From NCBI GenBank assembly GCA_025449835.1, contig JANWIO010000008.1:1-43765 (forward strand): 43,765 nt of DNA, written 5' to 3'. Below are positions 16,950 through 26,973 of the stretch, one piece after another. The position numbers and the translations under genes were made by a program. This DNA is from Vampirovibrionales bacterium (GTDB lineage: Bacteria > Cyanobacteriota > Vampirovibrionia > Vampirovibrionales > JAGQHJ01). A model generated the notes under the pieces. The model worked only from the letters and a program-made list of their open reading frames with translations, did not search any database and was not told where the DNA came from. Position 1 is the first letter of the stretch. Each line of letters starts with the position of its first letter.

Positions 16950-18362
16950 ATGACACAGCCAAAAACATTGTATGAAAAGATTTGGGATGCTCACGTGGTT
17001 CATCAAGAGAAGGATGGACCGGCCATTTTGTATATTGATCGGCATTTGATTCATGAAGTGACCTCCCCTCAGGCTTTTTCAGGGCTAAAAAATAGGGGGC
17101 TTAAAGTAAGGCGACCTGATTTAACTACTGCAACTGAGGATCACAGTATTCCCACAACGGATCGTAGCTTACCGATTGAAGATGAGGCGGCTCGTTTTCA
17201 ATTGCAAACCCTTGCTGAAAACTGTAAAGCCTATGGCGTTCCACTTTACGATGTGGCCAGTGGGTATCAGGGGATAGTTCATGTGATTGGTCCCGAACTG
17301 GGGCTGACGCAACCCGGGATAACCTTGGTGTGTGGGGATAGTCATACTTCAACCCATGGTGCTTTTGGGGCTTTGGCCTTTGGGATTGGCACCAGTGAGG
17401 TGGAACTGGTCTTAGCGACCCAATGCTTATTGCAAACCCGATCAAAAACCATGGAAATCAGGGTTGAAGGAACGCTTCCTCAATGGGTAACAGCCAAAGA
17501 TGTGATTTTGTACATTATTTCTAAAATTGGGGTTGGTGGGGCAACGGGTCATGTTATTGAATATACAGGGTCTGCCATTCGTTCTCTTACCATGGAAGGT
17601 CGAATGACCCTGTGTAATATGTCCATAGAGGCAGGTGCCCGGGCTGGCATGGTGGCGCCGGATGAAGCCACTTTTGAATACTTGAAAGGACGACAATTTG
17701 CACCGAAGGGAGCCGATTTTGAAAAAGCTTGTGAGGTTTGGCGGCAATTAAAAACCGATGACGGGGCTGTGTATGATCAACAGATTGTGCTTCAAGCCAG
17801 TGATATCGAGCCGATGGTCACGTATGGTACACATCCGGGGATGGCCCTTAAAATTTCGCAGTTGATCCCCAAAATGGAAGACTTGCACACTCCCGCTGAA
17901 AAGATAGAGCTGGAGAATGCATTGGATTATATGGGCTTAAAGTCAGGGCTACCGATTCAAGGTACGCCGATAGATGTGGTGTTTATTGGAAGTTGTACCA
18001 ATTCTCGGATTGAAGATTTAAGGCTGGCAGCCTCTGTCTTAAAAAATCACAAAGTGTCTCAACATGTGAAAGCATTGGTAGTGCCGGGTTCTGCCGTGAT
18101 TAAGAAACAAGCGGAGTCAGAAGGACTTGCCGATATCTTTAAAAATTCGGGATGTGAATGGCGTGAACCGGGGTGCAGCATGTGTATTGCCATGAATGGA
18201 GACATTGTTGCTTCAGGTAAGGCATGTGCCAGTACCAGTAACCGTAATTTTAAAGGGCGTCAAGGGAAAGGGAGCCGTACCTTCTTGGTGAGTCCTATAA
18301 TGGCTGCTGCTGCGGCGATCACTGGGAAGTTAGTGGATATTCGGAATTGGGAGAACGAATGA
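16950..18362 (+). CDS. leuC: 3-isopropylmalate dehydratase large subunit
   Basis: With LeuD isomerises 2-isopropylmalate to 3-isopropylmalate in leucine synthesis. The 470-residue aconitase-family protein starts [17 protein letters not shown] and has [14 protein letters not shown] and [20 protein letters not shown]. The three Fe-S ligands are Cys349 (GSCTNSR), Cys409 and Cys412 (PGCSMC). ATG 16950 gives the canonical N-terminus although no clear Shine-Dalgarno sequence precedes it. The stop overlaps the leuD start. leuA and leuB are not in the window, so the pathway genes are dispersed. Confidence 0.97.
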   Translation: MTQPKTLYEKIWDAHVVHQEKDGPAILYIDRHLIHEVTSPQAFSGLKNRGLKVRRPDLTTATEDHSIPTTDRSLPIEDEAARFQLQTLAENCKAYGVPLYDVASGYQGIVHVIGPELGLTQPGITLVCGDSHTSTHGAFGALAFGIGTSEVELVLATQCLLQTRSKTMEIRVEGTLPQWVTAKDVILYIISKIGVGGATGHVIEYTGSAIRSLTMEGRMTLCNMSIEAGARAGMVAPDEATFEYLKGRQFAPKGADFEKACEVWRQLKTDDGAVYDQQIVLQASDIEPMVTYGTHPGMALKISQLIPKMEDLHTPAEKIELENALDYMGLKSGLPIQGTPIDVVFIGSCTNSRIEDLRLAASVLKNHKVSQHVKALVVPGSAVIKKQAESEGLADIFKNSGCEWREPGCSMCIAMNGDIVASGKACASTSNRNFKGRQGKGSRTFLVSPIMAAAAAITGKLVDIRNWENE

Positions 18363-18955
18363 TGGAGCCTTTTAAGTCCTTTGAGTCAACCTGTTTTCCC
18401 TTCTTTAAGGATGATATTGATACGGATCAGATTATCCCAGCCCGATTTTTGAAGGGAACAACTAAAACCGGCTTAGGTAAGAAGTTGTTTTATGACTGGC
18501 GTTATGATGAACAGGGTAATATTCGTCCCGATTCGTTTTTTGATTCTTCCCTATACGCGAATAGTCAGATTTTGGTTTCAGGGCACAACTTTGGATGTGG
18601 TAGTTCTCGGGAACATGCCCCTTGGTCACTTAAAGATTTTGGTTTTCGGGCGATTATTGCTGTTTCTTTTGCGGATATTTTCTATAACAACGCTTTAAAA
18701 AACTTTTTACTCCCCATTTCATTGCCAGAACCAGTTGTCAAGTCTCTCATTCAGCATGTTGAGGACGATCCTGCTTATAAAGTGGCGATTGATATGGAAG
18801 CCCAAGAGGTTAAACTATCGGGAGAGGGTGTCTTTTCCTTTGACATTAACGCTTTTCGGAAAAAATGCCTCGTTGAAGGTTTAGATGACATTGCGTATGT
18901 TTTATCGTACTTGCCCCAAATTGAGACGTTTGAGCAAGCCACTGGGAAAAGTTAA
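18359..18955 (+). CDS. leuD: 3-isopropylmalate dehydratase small subunit
   Basis: Swivelling-domain partner of LeuC. Family motifs are [31 protein letters not shown] and [12 protein letters not shown]. About 198 residues from the ATGATG pair at 18359/18362, where GGGAG (18349-18353) sits five or eight bases upstream; the frame also extends to TTG 18347. ATG 18359 overlaps the leuC stop by four bases, the usual coupling for this pair. Normal length for the bacterial two-subunit form. Confidence 0.95.
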   Translation: MMEPFKSFESTCFPFFKDDIDTDQIIPARFLKGTTKTGLGKKLFYDWRYDEQGNIRPDSFFDSSLYANSQILVSGHNFGCGSSREHAPWSLKDFGFRAIIAVSFADIFYNNALKNFLLPISLPEPVVKSLIQHVEDDPAYKVAIDMEAQEVKLSGEGVFSFDINAFRKKCLVEGLDDIAYVLSYLPQIETFEQATGKS

Positions 18956-19052
18956 GACGAAAGTGCGTCCCTTTTAAACGGCTGACAAATACTTATTTTT
19001 GTGATCATGATAGAGACAATAAAAATTCTGGTTTTTTAGACGGGGATGTTTG

Positions 19053-19976
19053 GTGACTTTTATTTTACCCATTGCACACAGCCGTAAAGCGTATGGTTGG
19101 GTTCAGCCTAAAGCAAAGCCTGTTCGCTTTTCTGCCAACGGAGCAATTGAAAGCTTTGTTTTAGACCCCAATGATCATCCCTACCCGCAACTGGTAAGAA
19201 CTATGCAAACCAGTTGGAAAAATCTGATGAATGCATCACAGGTTTATCATCAAACAAATGGGAAAACTTATCACCCGAAGCTATTTTTTGATAGACCCAC
19301 AACGAATACTCGCAATCGTATTTTAAATTCGGAAATTATTAAACCCGAAGAAGTCCGAAATTCAGAGATTCGAAATTTTGGAAAGCTGGCGAAGCTCCCG
19401 GATGTGAAGCAAATTCAAAAGCTGATGTTTTGTAATGGCTTTCAAGAACGCTTTAATTCAGGAGGAATGGGTGTTTTTCATGCACTATATCGCCATGGGC
19501 CGGATTTATTTCCGGTGCTGAATGGCAATGATCAAGATTCTGCTGATTTAGGCTATTATTCCCGCTTTACACAACCCGATGGGCAACCTTTAACCCAAAA
19601 CGATATGGCGATGTTAACCACCTTTATTTCTGAAACATTAACCCATGGCAAGTTATTGCGGGTTGGAAAAGGCAGCGATAGCCAAGTTTATTATGATGTT
19701 AAAAATCATTGGGATAAGCCGGATAAGAGATACTATACGTTCATCCTTGAACATTCGTTTTCGGATGGCCGAGCAACGGGTGTTGATGTCAAAACCGGTA
19801 AGCCTTTAAATAAAGTTCATGTGGTGCTTCTGGTTTATCCAGAGTCTGATACGGCTTACTTTTATACCGCATATCCACGGGTCAAAGCATTACCCGTATC
19901 TGGAGCGAGTTTGATGGCTTTAAAACCCGCTCGTAAACCGCTACCAACATTAAAAGAAGTATATAACCCCAGTTAA
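19053..19976 (+). CDS. Hypothetical protein; C-terminus resembles BECR-fold nucleases (weak)
   Basis: I do not recognise this 307-residue protein. The N-terminus has a KPVRFSANG patch at about residues 22-30, then charged helices. The C-terminal third is mostly beta: YYTFILEHSFSDGRATG, KVHVVLLVYPES, AYFYTAYPRV. Ending in a strand with TAYP recalls BECR-fold RNases (EndoU and CdiA toxin types), but no complete catalytic set can be named, so this is only a suggestion. GTG 19053 has GGGGA six bases upstream, better than TTG 19050. No signal peptide. Single gene, convergent with the next. Confidence 0.65.
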   Translation: MTFILPIAHSRKAYGWVQPKAKPVRFSANGAIESFVLDPNDHPYPQLVRTMQTSWKNLMNASQVYHQTNGKTYHPKLFFDRPTTNTRNRILNSEIIKPEEVRNSEIRNFGKLAKLPDVKQIQKLMFCNGFQERFNSGGMGVFHALYRHGPDLFPVLNGNDQDSADLGYYSRFTQPDGQPLTQNDMAMLTTFISETLTHGKLLRVGKGSDSQVYYDVKNHWDKPDKRYYTFILEHSFSDGRATGVDVKTGKPLNKVHVVLLVYPESDTAYFYTAYPRVKALPVSGASLMALKPARKPLPTLKEVYNPS

Positions 19977-20005
19977 TTAGCTTGTTTTAGTTCTACTGTT
20001 GAGTA

Positions 20006-20026
20006 TAGTGGGAATATACCCCACTA
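20006..20026. terminator. Bidirectional hairpin between convergent genes
   Basis: TAGTGGG (20006-20012) and CCCACTA (20020-20026) form a perfect 7-bp stem with a 7-base loop. The right arm includes the stop codon of the minus gene, and the plus gene ends 30 bases earlier. Neither side has a T run, so termination would be Rho-assisted or modest. Confidence 0.4.
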
Positions 20027-20920
20027 AATCGCATCTTCGATATATTCAGAGTTGGGACTCATTTCTTTAGCATCGGATACCGAAATCGGTAATTCTCCCG
20101 TGTGAATTTTCGCTTTTAAAAACTCACGACCCCGATCGAAAAAGGATGGTTGTTGCCTTGTTCTCAGGTTTACATTAGGGCGAGCTGGTTTTTTTGCGTA
20201 CCAGATATCTGACAGTTTCTGTTGGGCACCACCATAATTTTTGACCGTGCTTTTTTTGCCCGTTTGAAAGAGCGTGTTCTTGGACAATTTCTTGCCGTTT
20301 TGGGTTAAAACCCTGGATTGTCCCCGCAGATCTGAAACGAGTTGTTTGAATGTGGCTTTCATTGAGGCAATGAAATCTTGACTGACTGCTTTTTCAGCAC
20401 TGATCAGCTTTTTACCTTCCATTGTGCCTGTTTTAACCAAGCCGGTTTTGTAAGCGGAACGGGCACCAAAGAGTCCCATGAGTGTTGCTGTAACGCCGGA
20501 ACCGATATCTTGGAAATCTCTTTCAGCAGCTTCACCATTCCCTTGTGCTAAGTGTCCCATGGCATTAATGGAACCTTTTGCAAATTGAAGGCCGCCAAGA
20601 CCAATGCTTGCTGCTGCCAGGTAAGGGATTGCAGCCCCACCGGTTAGCCATATTGCAGCGCCTGCTGCTGCCATGGTGCAGATACCTCCAGTGCTAAATA
20701 ATCCACTAACGGTATCGATGACGCCCCCTTTAATAAAGTTAAAGGCAGCATTGAGGAAGGAAAATCGACTTTGAGGTTGTCCTCCAGTCATTCTTGTAAA
20801 ACTATCGGCAGGTGTATTCATCATGCCACGTGCATAATATTGTGCCGGATAGGGTTGGTATTGGGCCATCGGCTGTAATTGGCTTTCCATAACACCTGGT
20901 ACGTTATAATAATTACTCAT
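20024..20920 (-). CDS. Hypothetical protein with Tyr/Pro/Gln-rich N-terminus and central hydrophobic segments
   Basis: The 298-residue protein is unrecognised. Residues 1-55 are rich in Tyr, Gln, Pro and Met and look disordered. About 65-125 hold two or three small-residue hydrophobic stretches (GGICTMAAAGAAIWLTGGA, AIPYLAAASIGLGGL) that could insert into a membrane or pack as glycine-rich helices; a further one, VTATLMGLFGARSAY, follows. The C-terminal half is basic and soluble-looking, ending acidic. No cleavable signal peptide. GGGGAG lies nine bases before the ATG. Divergent from atpD. Confidence 0.7.
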   Translation of the reverse strand: MSNYYNVPGVMESQLQPMAQYQPYPAQYYARGMMNTPADSFTRMTGGQPQSRFSFLNAAFNFIKGGVIDTVSGLFSTGGICTMAAAGAAIWLTGGAAIPYLAAASIGLGGLQFAKGSINAMGHLAQGNGEAAERDFQDIGSGVTATLMGLFGARSAYKTGLVKTGTMEGKKLISAEKAVSQDFIASMKATFKQLVSDLRGQSRVLTQNGKKLSKNTLFQTGKKSTVKNYGGAQQKLSDIWYAKKPARPNVNLRTRQQPSFFDRGREFLKAKIHTGELPISVSDAKEMSPNSEYIEDAI

Positions 20921-21047
20921 GCGCTTTTGCTCCCCGCTTTATCCATTGTCTCCAAAATTAAGGTGACACTACCCCTACTAAAAGCATAAAAACATGGTTT
21001 GTCATTTTGTTGCTAAGGTGTGTTCTATTTTATTGAAATAGGAAGAA

Positions 21048-21062
21048 GGCGTTTCTAACGCC
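21048..21062 (+). promoter_or_regulatory. Hairpin in the atpD upstream region
   Basis: GGCGTT and AACGCC pair perfectly around a 3-base loop, followed by GTGTTTTCTCCC. It resembles a small terminator or attenuator about 90 bases before the atpD start. TTGACG at 21078-21083 is a -35-like element, but no matching -10 box at standard spacing was found. Confidence 0.3.
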
Positions 21063-21124
21063 GTGTTTTCTCCCTTGTTGACGAAGTAAATTGATATGAC
21101 ACAATATGATGAGAGTTACCTTGA

Positions 21125-22603
<1,479 letters not shown>

Positions 22604-22615
22604 GAGTTAAATGAT

Positions 22616-23017
22616 ATGAGACTCAAAATTGTAACCCCTGAGCGCGTTGTTCTGGAAGAAAGCGACATTGAGGCTGTTTATGCCCATACCATTGATGGTG
22701 ATGTGGGGATTTTGCCGAAGCATGTGCCCTTGGTGACGCCGTTGGATATTAGTGTTCTTCGGTATGTCAAAGCCGGACAAAAAGAACCCGTTGCGGTGAT
22801 GGGTGGTGTTTTGCGAACCAATGGAAAGGTCATTTCAGTGTTAACGAATGCTGCCGAGCTTTCTGGAGAAATTGATGTTGCCCGAGCACAACAGGCAAAA
22901 GAAAGAGCTGAAGCTGAGTTGCGCCAAGAAACCGCACAAACGGATTTTACCCGTGCGAAATTGGCATTAATGCGTTCGTTGGTCCGATTAAAGTTGTCAT
23001 CGCCAGCTTCAAAATAA
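22616..23017 (+). CDS. atpC: ATP synthase F1 subunit epsilon
   Basis: Central-stalk subunit that couples rotation and inhibits ATP hydrolysis. The 133-residue protein has the N-terminal beta sandwich (MRLKIVTPERVVLEESDIEA, DGDVGILPKHVPLVTPL) and the C-terminal helical hairpin (ARAQQAKERAEAELRQE). Second gene of atpD-atpC, named atpE in cyanobacterial usage. An extended hairpin follows the stop. Confidence 0.95.
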   Translation: MRLKIVTPERVVLEESDIEAVYAHTIDGDVGILPKHVPLVTPLDISVLRYVKAGQKEPVAVMGGVLRTNGKVISVLTNAAELSGEIDVARAQQAKERAEAELRQETAQTDFTRAKLALMRSLVRLKLSSPASK

Positions 23018-23028
23018 AATTCTAGAGG

Positions 23029-23061
23029 TTCAAAGAGCCCAAAATCTTGGGTTCCCTTGAA
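23029..23061 (+). terminator. Hairpin after atpC
   Basis: GAGCCCAA (23035-23042) pairs with TTGGGTTC (23047-23054), with one G-T pair and a 4-base loop. TTCAA/TTGAA extends the stem below a small internal loop. No T run follows, so it is an imperfect intrinsic terminator or an mRNA-stabilising stem. Confidence 0.45.
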
Positions 23062-23105
23062 GGTCTCCCGCCTTCCCGGATACCCCAAAAAATGGTAATT
23101 TAAAA

Positions 23106-23852
23106 ATGATGTTACTTCGTAATACGTTGAAGTATATTGCCATTGGCATTGCTGTTCCTGGATGTTTATGTCTGGGAACCTACCTTGCCGATCAGTCAAC
23201 CCATATTCCGAGCCATTTGGCAGAACAAATTCCACTTTTAAGGGGAACGGTTCAATTAACGGATCAGGTGGGAAGCAATCTGGTCTCCACCGGCGAGAAT
23301 CTGGAAGAATTTGCAAAAGGCTTAATTCATACGGGGCAACAGGCTTTATCGGGTGTATTTTGGCAGAAAAAGCAGCAACAACTGTATCACCAGTATCCAG
23401 CCCTTGAAGAGGGAACCCACTTTGCCCTAGAAACATCCAAAAATGTTGTGGATAGTGGAAAAAACTTGTCAAAACTCGTTGGCGAGACTTTTTTCCCGGA
23501 TATTCCGATGAAGGAACGCCAAGCACGGGCCAATGAAGAAATTGCCCAGTTAAATCATCAACTGGCAGAAAAACAAAGCGAAATTCAAAGTCTGGCTCGT
23601 CAGGCAGATGCAATCAAGGGCCAGGTTCATTCGCTGCAAAAAGTTGCCACTCCGCTTAAAAGCTTAATTCCAGATGGGTTTAATTTTATGGCGCTCCCTA
23701 ATAATGTTCCTGGTGTAGGGATCTTGGGTCACTCTCCGCAAGCTGGAGGGTATCCGCAGCAGCCTGATAGCCTTATATTACAGCATCCTCCTGGAGATAC
23801 CTCGTCAACGTTTCCTCTTACTACACATAAAACAGCTTGTATTTGCCCCTAG
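23106..23852 (+). CDS. Membrane-anchored coiled-coil protein, function unknown
   Basis: The 248-residue protein begins MMLLRNTLKYIAIGIAVPGC, a basic start plus hydrophobic segment typical of a signal anchor. Cys20 after VPG is a poor lipobox because of the Pro, so lipidation is doubtful. Residues about 140-190 form a coiled coil (EIAQLNHQLAEKQSEIQSLA). The C-terminal 55 residues are Pro/Gly-rich and probably disordered, ending with two Cys. Most of the chain would lie outside the cytoplasm. It follows atpC by about 90 bases with a hairpin between, so it is not clearly part of that operon. A long antisense frame here is considered a shadow. Confidence 0.65.
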   Translation: MMLLRNTLKYIAIGIAVPGCLCLGTYLADQSTHIPSHLAEQIPLLRGTVQLTDQVGSNLVSTGENLEEFAKGLIHTGQQALSGVFWQKKQQQLYHQYPALEEGTHFALETSKNVVDSGKNLSKLVGETFFPDIPMKERQARANEEIAQLNHQLAEKQSEIQSLARQADAIKGQVHSLQKVATPLKSLIPDGFNFMALPNNVPGVGILGHSPQAGGYPQQPDSLILQHPPGDTSSTFPLTTHKTACICP

Positions 23853-23937
23853 CGCTTGGTCAGGGAAATTTACTTAATCAAGCAAACGGGTGTTTGTTAA
23901 GCAATCGGCAATAGATAAGAGGCTTTGGGTTTAAAAA

Positions 23938-24135
23938 TTAATCTAAAAGTAAAGACTCAATGAGTTTTGCCTGATTTGAGACTTGTTTTGCGTCAATTGT
24001 GGATTTTTGGCGAGCACGCATATATAGACGCAAAGCTTCACGAATCAATTCACTGCGTGAGCGGTGTTCAACATCCGCAAGCTTGTCGATTTCATCCAAA
24101 AACTCCTCTTTCATTGAAATTAGGACTTTTGCCAT
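23938..24135 (-). CDS. Ribbon-helix-helix (CopG-type) DNA-binding protein
   Basis: The 65-residue protein has a beta strand (AKVLISMKEEFLDEIDKLA) followed by the two helices of the RHH fold (RSRSELIREALRLYMRARQ), and a short C-terminal tail. RHH proteins of this size are dimeric repressors or antitoxins. No toxin-like ORF adjoins it on either side, so it is either a stand-alone autoregulator or an antitoxin whose partner has gone. GGAGG followed by GAGG lies just before the ATG. AT-rich sequence upstream could hold its operator. Confidence 0.8.
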   Translation of the reverse strand: MAKVLISMKEEFLDEIDKLADVEHRSRSELIREALRLYMRARQKSTIDAKQVSNQAKLIESLLLD

Positions 24136-24509
24136 ATCCTCTGTGTCCTCCGAATCGTTATAAGTATCTTTATCCGTTTTAATATATATACTAATAAAAA
24201 CAAGAGGGTTGTTGAAATTGCCTCTTTGTTACAATGTGTTTACACCAAGTGTGGAAAAGCTTTGGATGTTATAGTTATATTTAAACGACATCTTTTTTCT
24301 ATCCAGGAAGCTCTCCAAAATCAAAAAATGAGATTTCTGATTTTGAGGGTGTCATAAACGCTTTTTTAGAATGCTCTGGAGACAATCAATGTTATCTGGG
24401 GTCTCAAAATCAATAAAAAATTAAAGATTTGATATCCCAAGGATGAATTGTTGTACGACGTCAAACGCTTTGTGACATGATTTAAAAAAGAAAAGCGATT
24501 AGAGAACAG
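24136..24509. other. AT-rich region between CopG-type gene and GT9 gene, with repeats
   Basis: This 374-base divergent intergenic region has no convincing gene. It holds the octamer CAAAATCA twice directly (about 24316 and 24405) and once inverted as TGATTTTG (about 24338), so the first copy and the inverted copy can form a hairpin. On the plus strand TTGAGG (24343-24348) and TAGAAT (24367-24372), 18 bases apart, are a plausible promoter for the glycosyltransferase gene. The segment next to the CopG gene has TATATATA-like tracts. Confidence 0.4.
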
Positions 24510-25655
24510 ATGGAAAAACCGGTGCCAACCAAAATATTGATAACGCGCCTGAGTGCTTTGGGTGATGTTATTCTTACGCTTCCTGTGCTGGCGCAATTGC
24601 GACAATGTTATCCCCAGGCAACAATTGGCTGGCTAGTGGAAGCGGATGCAGCGATCCTGTTAAAGGGAAGTCCAGACTTAGATTATGTGCATATTTCGCA
24701 CCGTAAACGCTGGCTAAAATCACTAAAAAATCCACGACAATGGAGAAATACCTTTCAGGAAGTTACCTCTTTTATTCAAGAACTGAAAGCGGTTGATTAT
24801 GAAGTGGTGATTGACATACAAGGTTTATTCAAGAGTGCTATATGGGGCGTTATAGCTGGAATTAAGCGTCGGGTTGGCTTTTCTTGTGCTAGAGAAATGG
24901 CATTTTTGTTTTATACCGATAAGGTTACTCCCACTCCTGACTTTTTTGATCCTGAAACGCCCATTATCGAGCATTTTATGGCCTTGGTTCGTGATATTGG
25001 GTGTGAGCAAAAATCGCTTCAATATCCACTACCGCCTTTATCTTATGAAATTTGTCAGCAGGCCATGGGGATTTTAGAGGGTTTAAATGAAAATAAGCCC
25101 CTTGTTGTTTTAGCGCCTGCAACGCAATGGGAAAGTAAGCATTGGCCTATGGCCTATTGGCAAACTTTAATCGCTGAAATTCTCTCTAAAACGGATGTCA
25201 ATTTGGTCGTTATCGGGGGAAAGAAGGACCAAACCCTTTGTGATAGTATTTTAGAGTCATTTGATCCCGTAATGCGTCAAGGGCGCTTATTAAATTTAAC
25301 CGGTAAAACTTCTCTTGAGATACTCCAAGCTCTTTTTGAGAAGATTGATATCCTCATTGGCTTGGATAGCGCACCTTTACACTTAGCAGGTGCCGTTGGA
25401 AAAGCGCATTTAGTTGGAATATATGGACCGACGAGCAGCCATAGAAGTCGTCCTCCCAATCCACAAAAAGCTGTTTTGCTTTCCTCTACCGAGTATTTGG
25501 CATGCCAGCCCTGCGATGAAAAGAAATGCCCGTTAAAAACAACGGCATGTATGCAGCATGTGACCCCGGAGCAGGTTTTTTCGTCATTTTTAAAACTGCT
25601 TAACGCAATACCCAAGCCGTCAAAATCCTCTTGTCCGGAAATGGGGCAAGAATAG
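24510..25655 (+). CDS. Glycosyltransferase family 9 (heptosyltransferase-like)
   Basis: Probable ADP-heptose:LPS heptosyltransferase acting on lipid A core at the inner membrane face. The 381-residue GT-B protein begins KILITRLSALGDVILTLPVL, the family's N-terminal signature. VVIDIQGLFKSA and GIKRRVGFS follow. The donor-binding half has VLAPATQWESKHWPMAYW, NLTGKTSLEI and IGLDSAPLHLAGAVGKAHLVGIYGPT. The C-terminal CQPCDEKKCP cluster with a later Cys is common in the WaaC/WaaF/RfaF group. It implies an LPS-bearing outer membrane. Acceptor unknown. A single gene, 18 bases from the convergent rsfS. Confidence 0.9.
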   Translation: MEKPVPTKILITRLSALGDVILTLPVLAQLRQCYPQATIGWLVEADAAILLKGSPDLDYVHISHRKRWLKSLKNPRQWRNTFQEVTSFIQELKAVDYEVVIDIQGLFKSAIWGVIAGIKRRVGFSCAREMAFLFYTDKVTPTPDFFDPETPIIEHFMALVRDIGCEQKSLQYPLPPLSYEICQQAMGILEGLNENKPLVVLAPATQWESKHWPMAYWQTLIAEILSKTDVNLVVIGGKKDQTLCDSILESFDPVMRQGRLLNLTGKTSLEILQALFEKIDILIGLDSAPLHLAGAVGKAHLVGIYGPTSSHRSRPPNPQKAVLLSSTEYLACQPCDEKKCPLKTTACMQHVTPEQVFSSFLKLLNAIPKPSKSSCPEMGQE

Positions 25656-25673
25656 CCAGATTATTAAAGTGGT

Positions 25674-26060
25674 TTAAGACGCTTGGCGTTTTTCTTTGAG
25701 CCATAAATTTTGCGGAATTTCTGTTGCATGGCTCCAGAAACGCTCTAACTTGTAGAAAGATCGATCATCGTGGTGAAACAAATGAATAACCACATCGCCA
25801 AAATCCAAGAGGGTCCAACGTCCTCCTTGATCGAGTTCTTGGCCAATGGGCTGGAGATCCATTTTTTTAAGCGCTTTTATAAGGTGATCTGCAAGGGATA
25901 TCATCTGGGCTCGACTTTCGACGGTAGAAATTACAAAATAATCTGTTAGGGTTGAGACTTGGTCCGTCTTTAAAACCGTGGTGTCTTTGGCTTTCTTATC
26001 TTCAGCCATATTGGCTGCCAAGACTGCCAGTTCAAATGATGATATCGTTTGTGCGCTCAA
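25674..26060 (-). CDS. rsfS: Ribosomal silencing factor RsfS (Iojap family)
   Basis: Binds uL14 on the 50S subunit and blocks subunit joining during starvation. The 128-residue protein has the conserved block LTDYFVISTVESRAQMISLA, then GGRWTLLDFGDVVIHLFHHD and FYKLERFW. Start is TTG at 26060 with AGGAGG seven bases upstream. It follows yqeK by 24 bases, the common yqeK-rsfS pairing; the usual nadD partner is absent here. Confidence 0.94.
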   Translation of the reverse strand: MSAQTISSFELAVLAANMAEDKKAKDTTVLKTDQVSTLTDYFVISTVESRAQMISLADHLIKALKKMDLQPIGQELDQGGRWTLLDFGDVVIHLFHHDDRSFYKLERFWSHATEIPQNLWLKEKRQAS

Positions 26061-26084
26061 ATAAAGTCCTCCTTTTATTACTTT

Positions 26085-26732
26085 CTATTGTTTATTCACC
26101 AAGTGACGTTGCTCTTTTAATTGGTTTACCAGATCATTGCGAGCTTCAATGGTCCGTGTATGAATAACCTGCCGCTTTTCGATTAAAAATGTGATGGTTG
26201 AATCCAGAATGTATAAACACACTTTATCCAACGTGTTCGGATCTTTGAAATTGAACAATGCGGTTATTTTTTGAGTATACAAAGGATTTCTGGTATTTTC
26301 TTCAATCTTGTCGGCAATATAAACCACCTTTTCTACCGTAGACATCCCTTGACGCCCAGTTGTGTGATATCGAATTGCATTTAAAATTTCTTCGTCTGCA
26401 ATACCCAGCTCTTGCCTCACCCATTCGGCACCCACAAAAGGATGAAGGGTTTGAGGAGAAATTTTATCCTCATCAGTAATGGGGAGATTCATCTGATTAC
26501 AAGCTTCAATTAAGGCATTGGGAGACATCAACTTTGCACAATCATGGAGTAATCCTGCAATTGCAGCCTTCTCACACTCAACGGGTGTGAGCTTAAAGTT
26601 TTGTGCAATTTCAAAAGCTTTTTTTTGTGCTCCCAGGGAATGTTGATAACGCTCATCACTTAAACGGTGCTGTAGCCAACCTTTTAAGGTATTGTCTTTC
26701 GCATCTAGAAGTGTTGTATTTGTCTCTGTCAA
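26085..26732 (-). CDS. yqeK: HD-domain hydrolase YqeK
   Basis: Family characterised elsewhere as a symmetrical Ap4A hydrolase. The HD metal ligands are visible: His31 (YQHSLG), His63-Asp64 (GLLHDCAKL), His97 (LHPFVGA), His123 (RYHTTG) and Asp141 (VVYIADKIE). The 215 residues include a 20-residue N-terminal extension. Start is TTG at 26732 with only a weak, distant GGGA upstream. It heads the yqeK-rsfS operon and has a TATAAT box about 36 bases before the start. Confidence 0.92.
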   Translation of the reverse strand: MTETNTTLLDAKDNTLKGWLQHRLSDERYQHSLGAQKKAFEIAQNFKLTPVECEKAAIAGLLHDCAKLMSPNALIEACNQMNLPITDEDKISPQTLHPFVGAEWVRQELGIADEEILNAIRYHTTGRQGMSTVEKVVYIADKIEENTRNPLYTQKITALFNFKDPNTLDKVCLYILDSTITFLIEKRQVIHTRTIEARNDLVNQLKEQRHLVNKQ

Positions 26733-26767
26733 TACAGTTCAACATCCCATATTGTTTTTGTATATTT

Positions 26768-26773
26768 ATTATA
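26768..26773 (-). promoter_or_regulatory. -10 box of the yqeK-rsfS operon
   Basis: A perfect TATAAT on the minus strand; transcription would start near 26761, about 29 bases before the TTG start. The hexamer 17 bases upstream is a poor -35 match. Confidence 0.4.
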
Positions 26774-26973
26774 CCTGTTATTCAACCGTATTTCTAGCCT
26801 GTAAATTGAAGCCTTACTGTGGATAGATCGGAATTTAAGATCCATTTTGTGAAAGTTGAATGGGGGTAACGTCAAAACAAACTGATGTGGGCTTATTTTT
26901 TGTTCGGGTGAAGACGGTAAATTAGACTTTTTAAACGCTTTTTATCAAAAATTTTAGGGGCTTTGAAAAAAGG

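Noticed and set aside
22678..23613. 311-codon minus-strand ORF antisense to atpC and the coiled-coil protein gene
   Set aside because: Overlaps atpC, which is certain, and lacks a recognisable domain; composition looks like a shadow frame.
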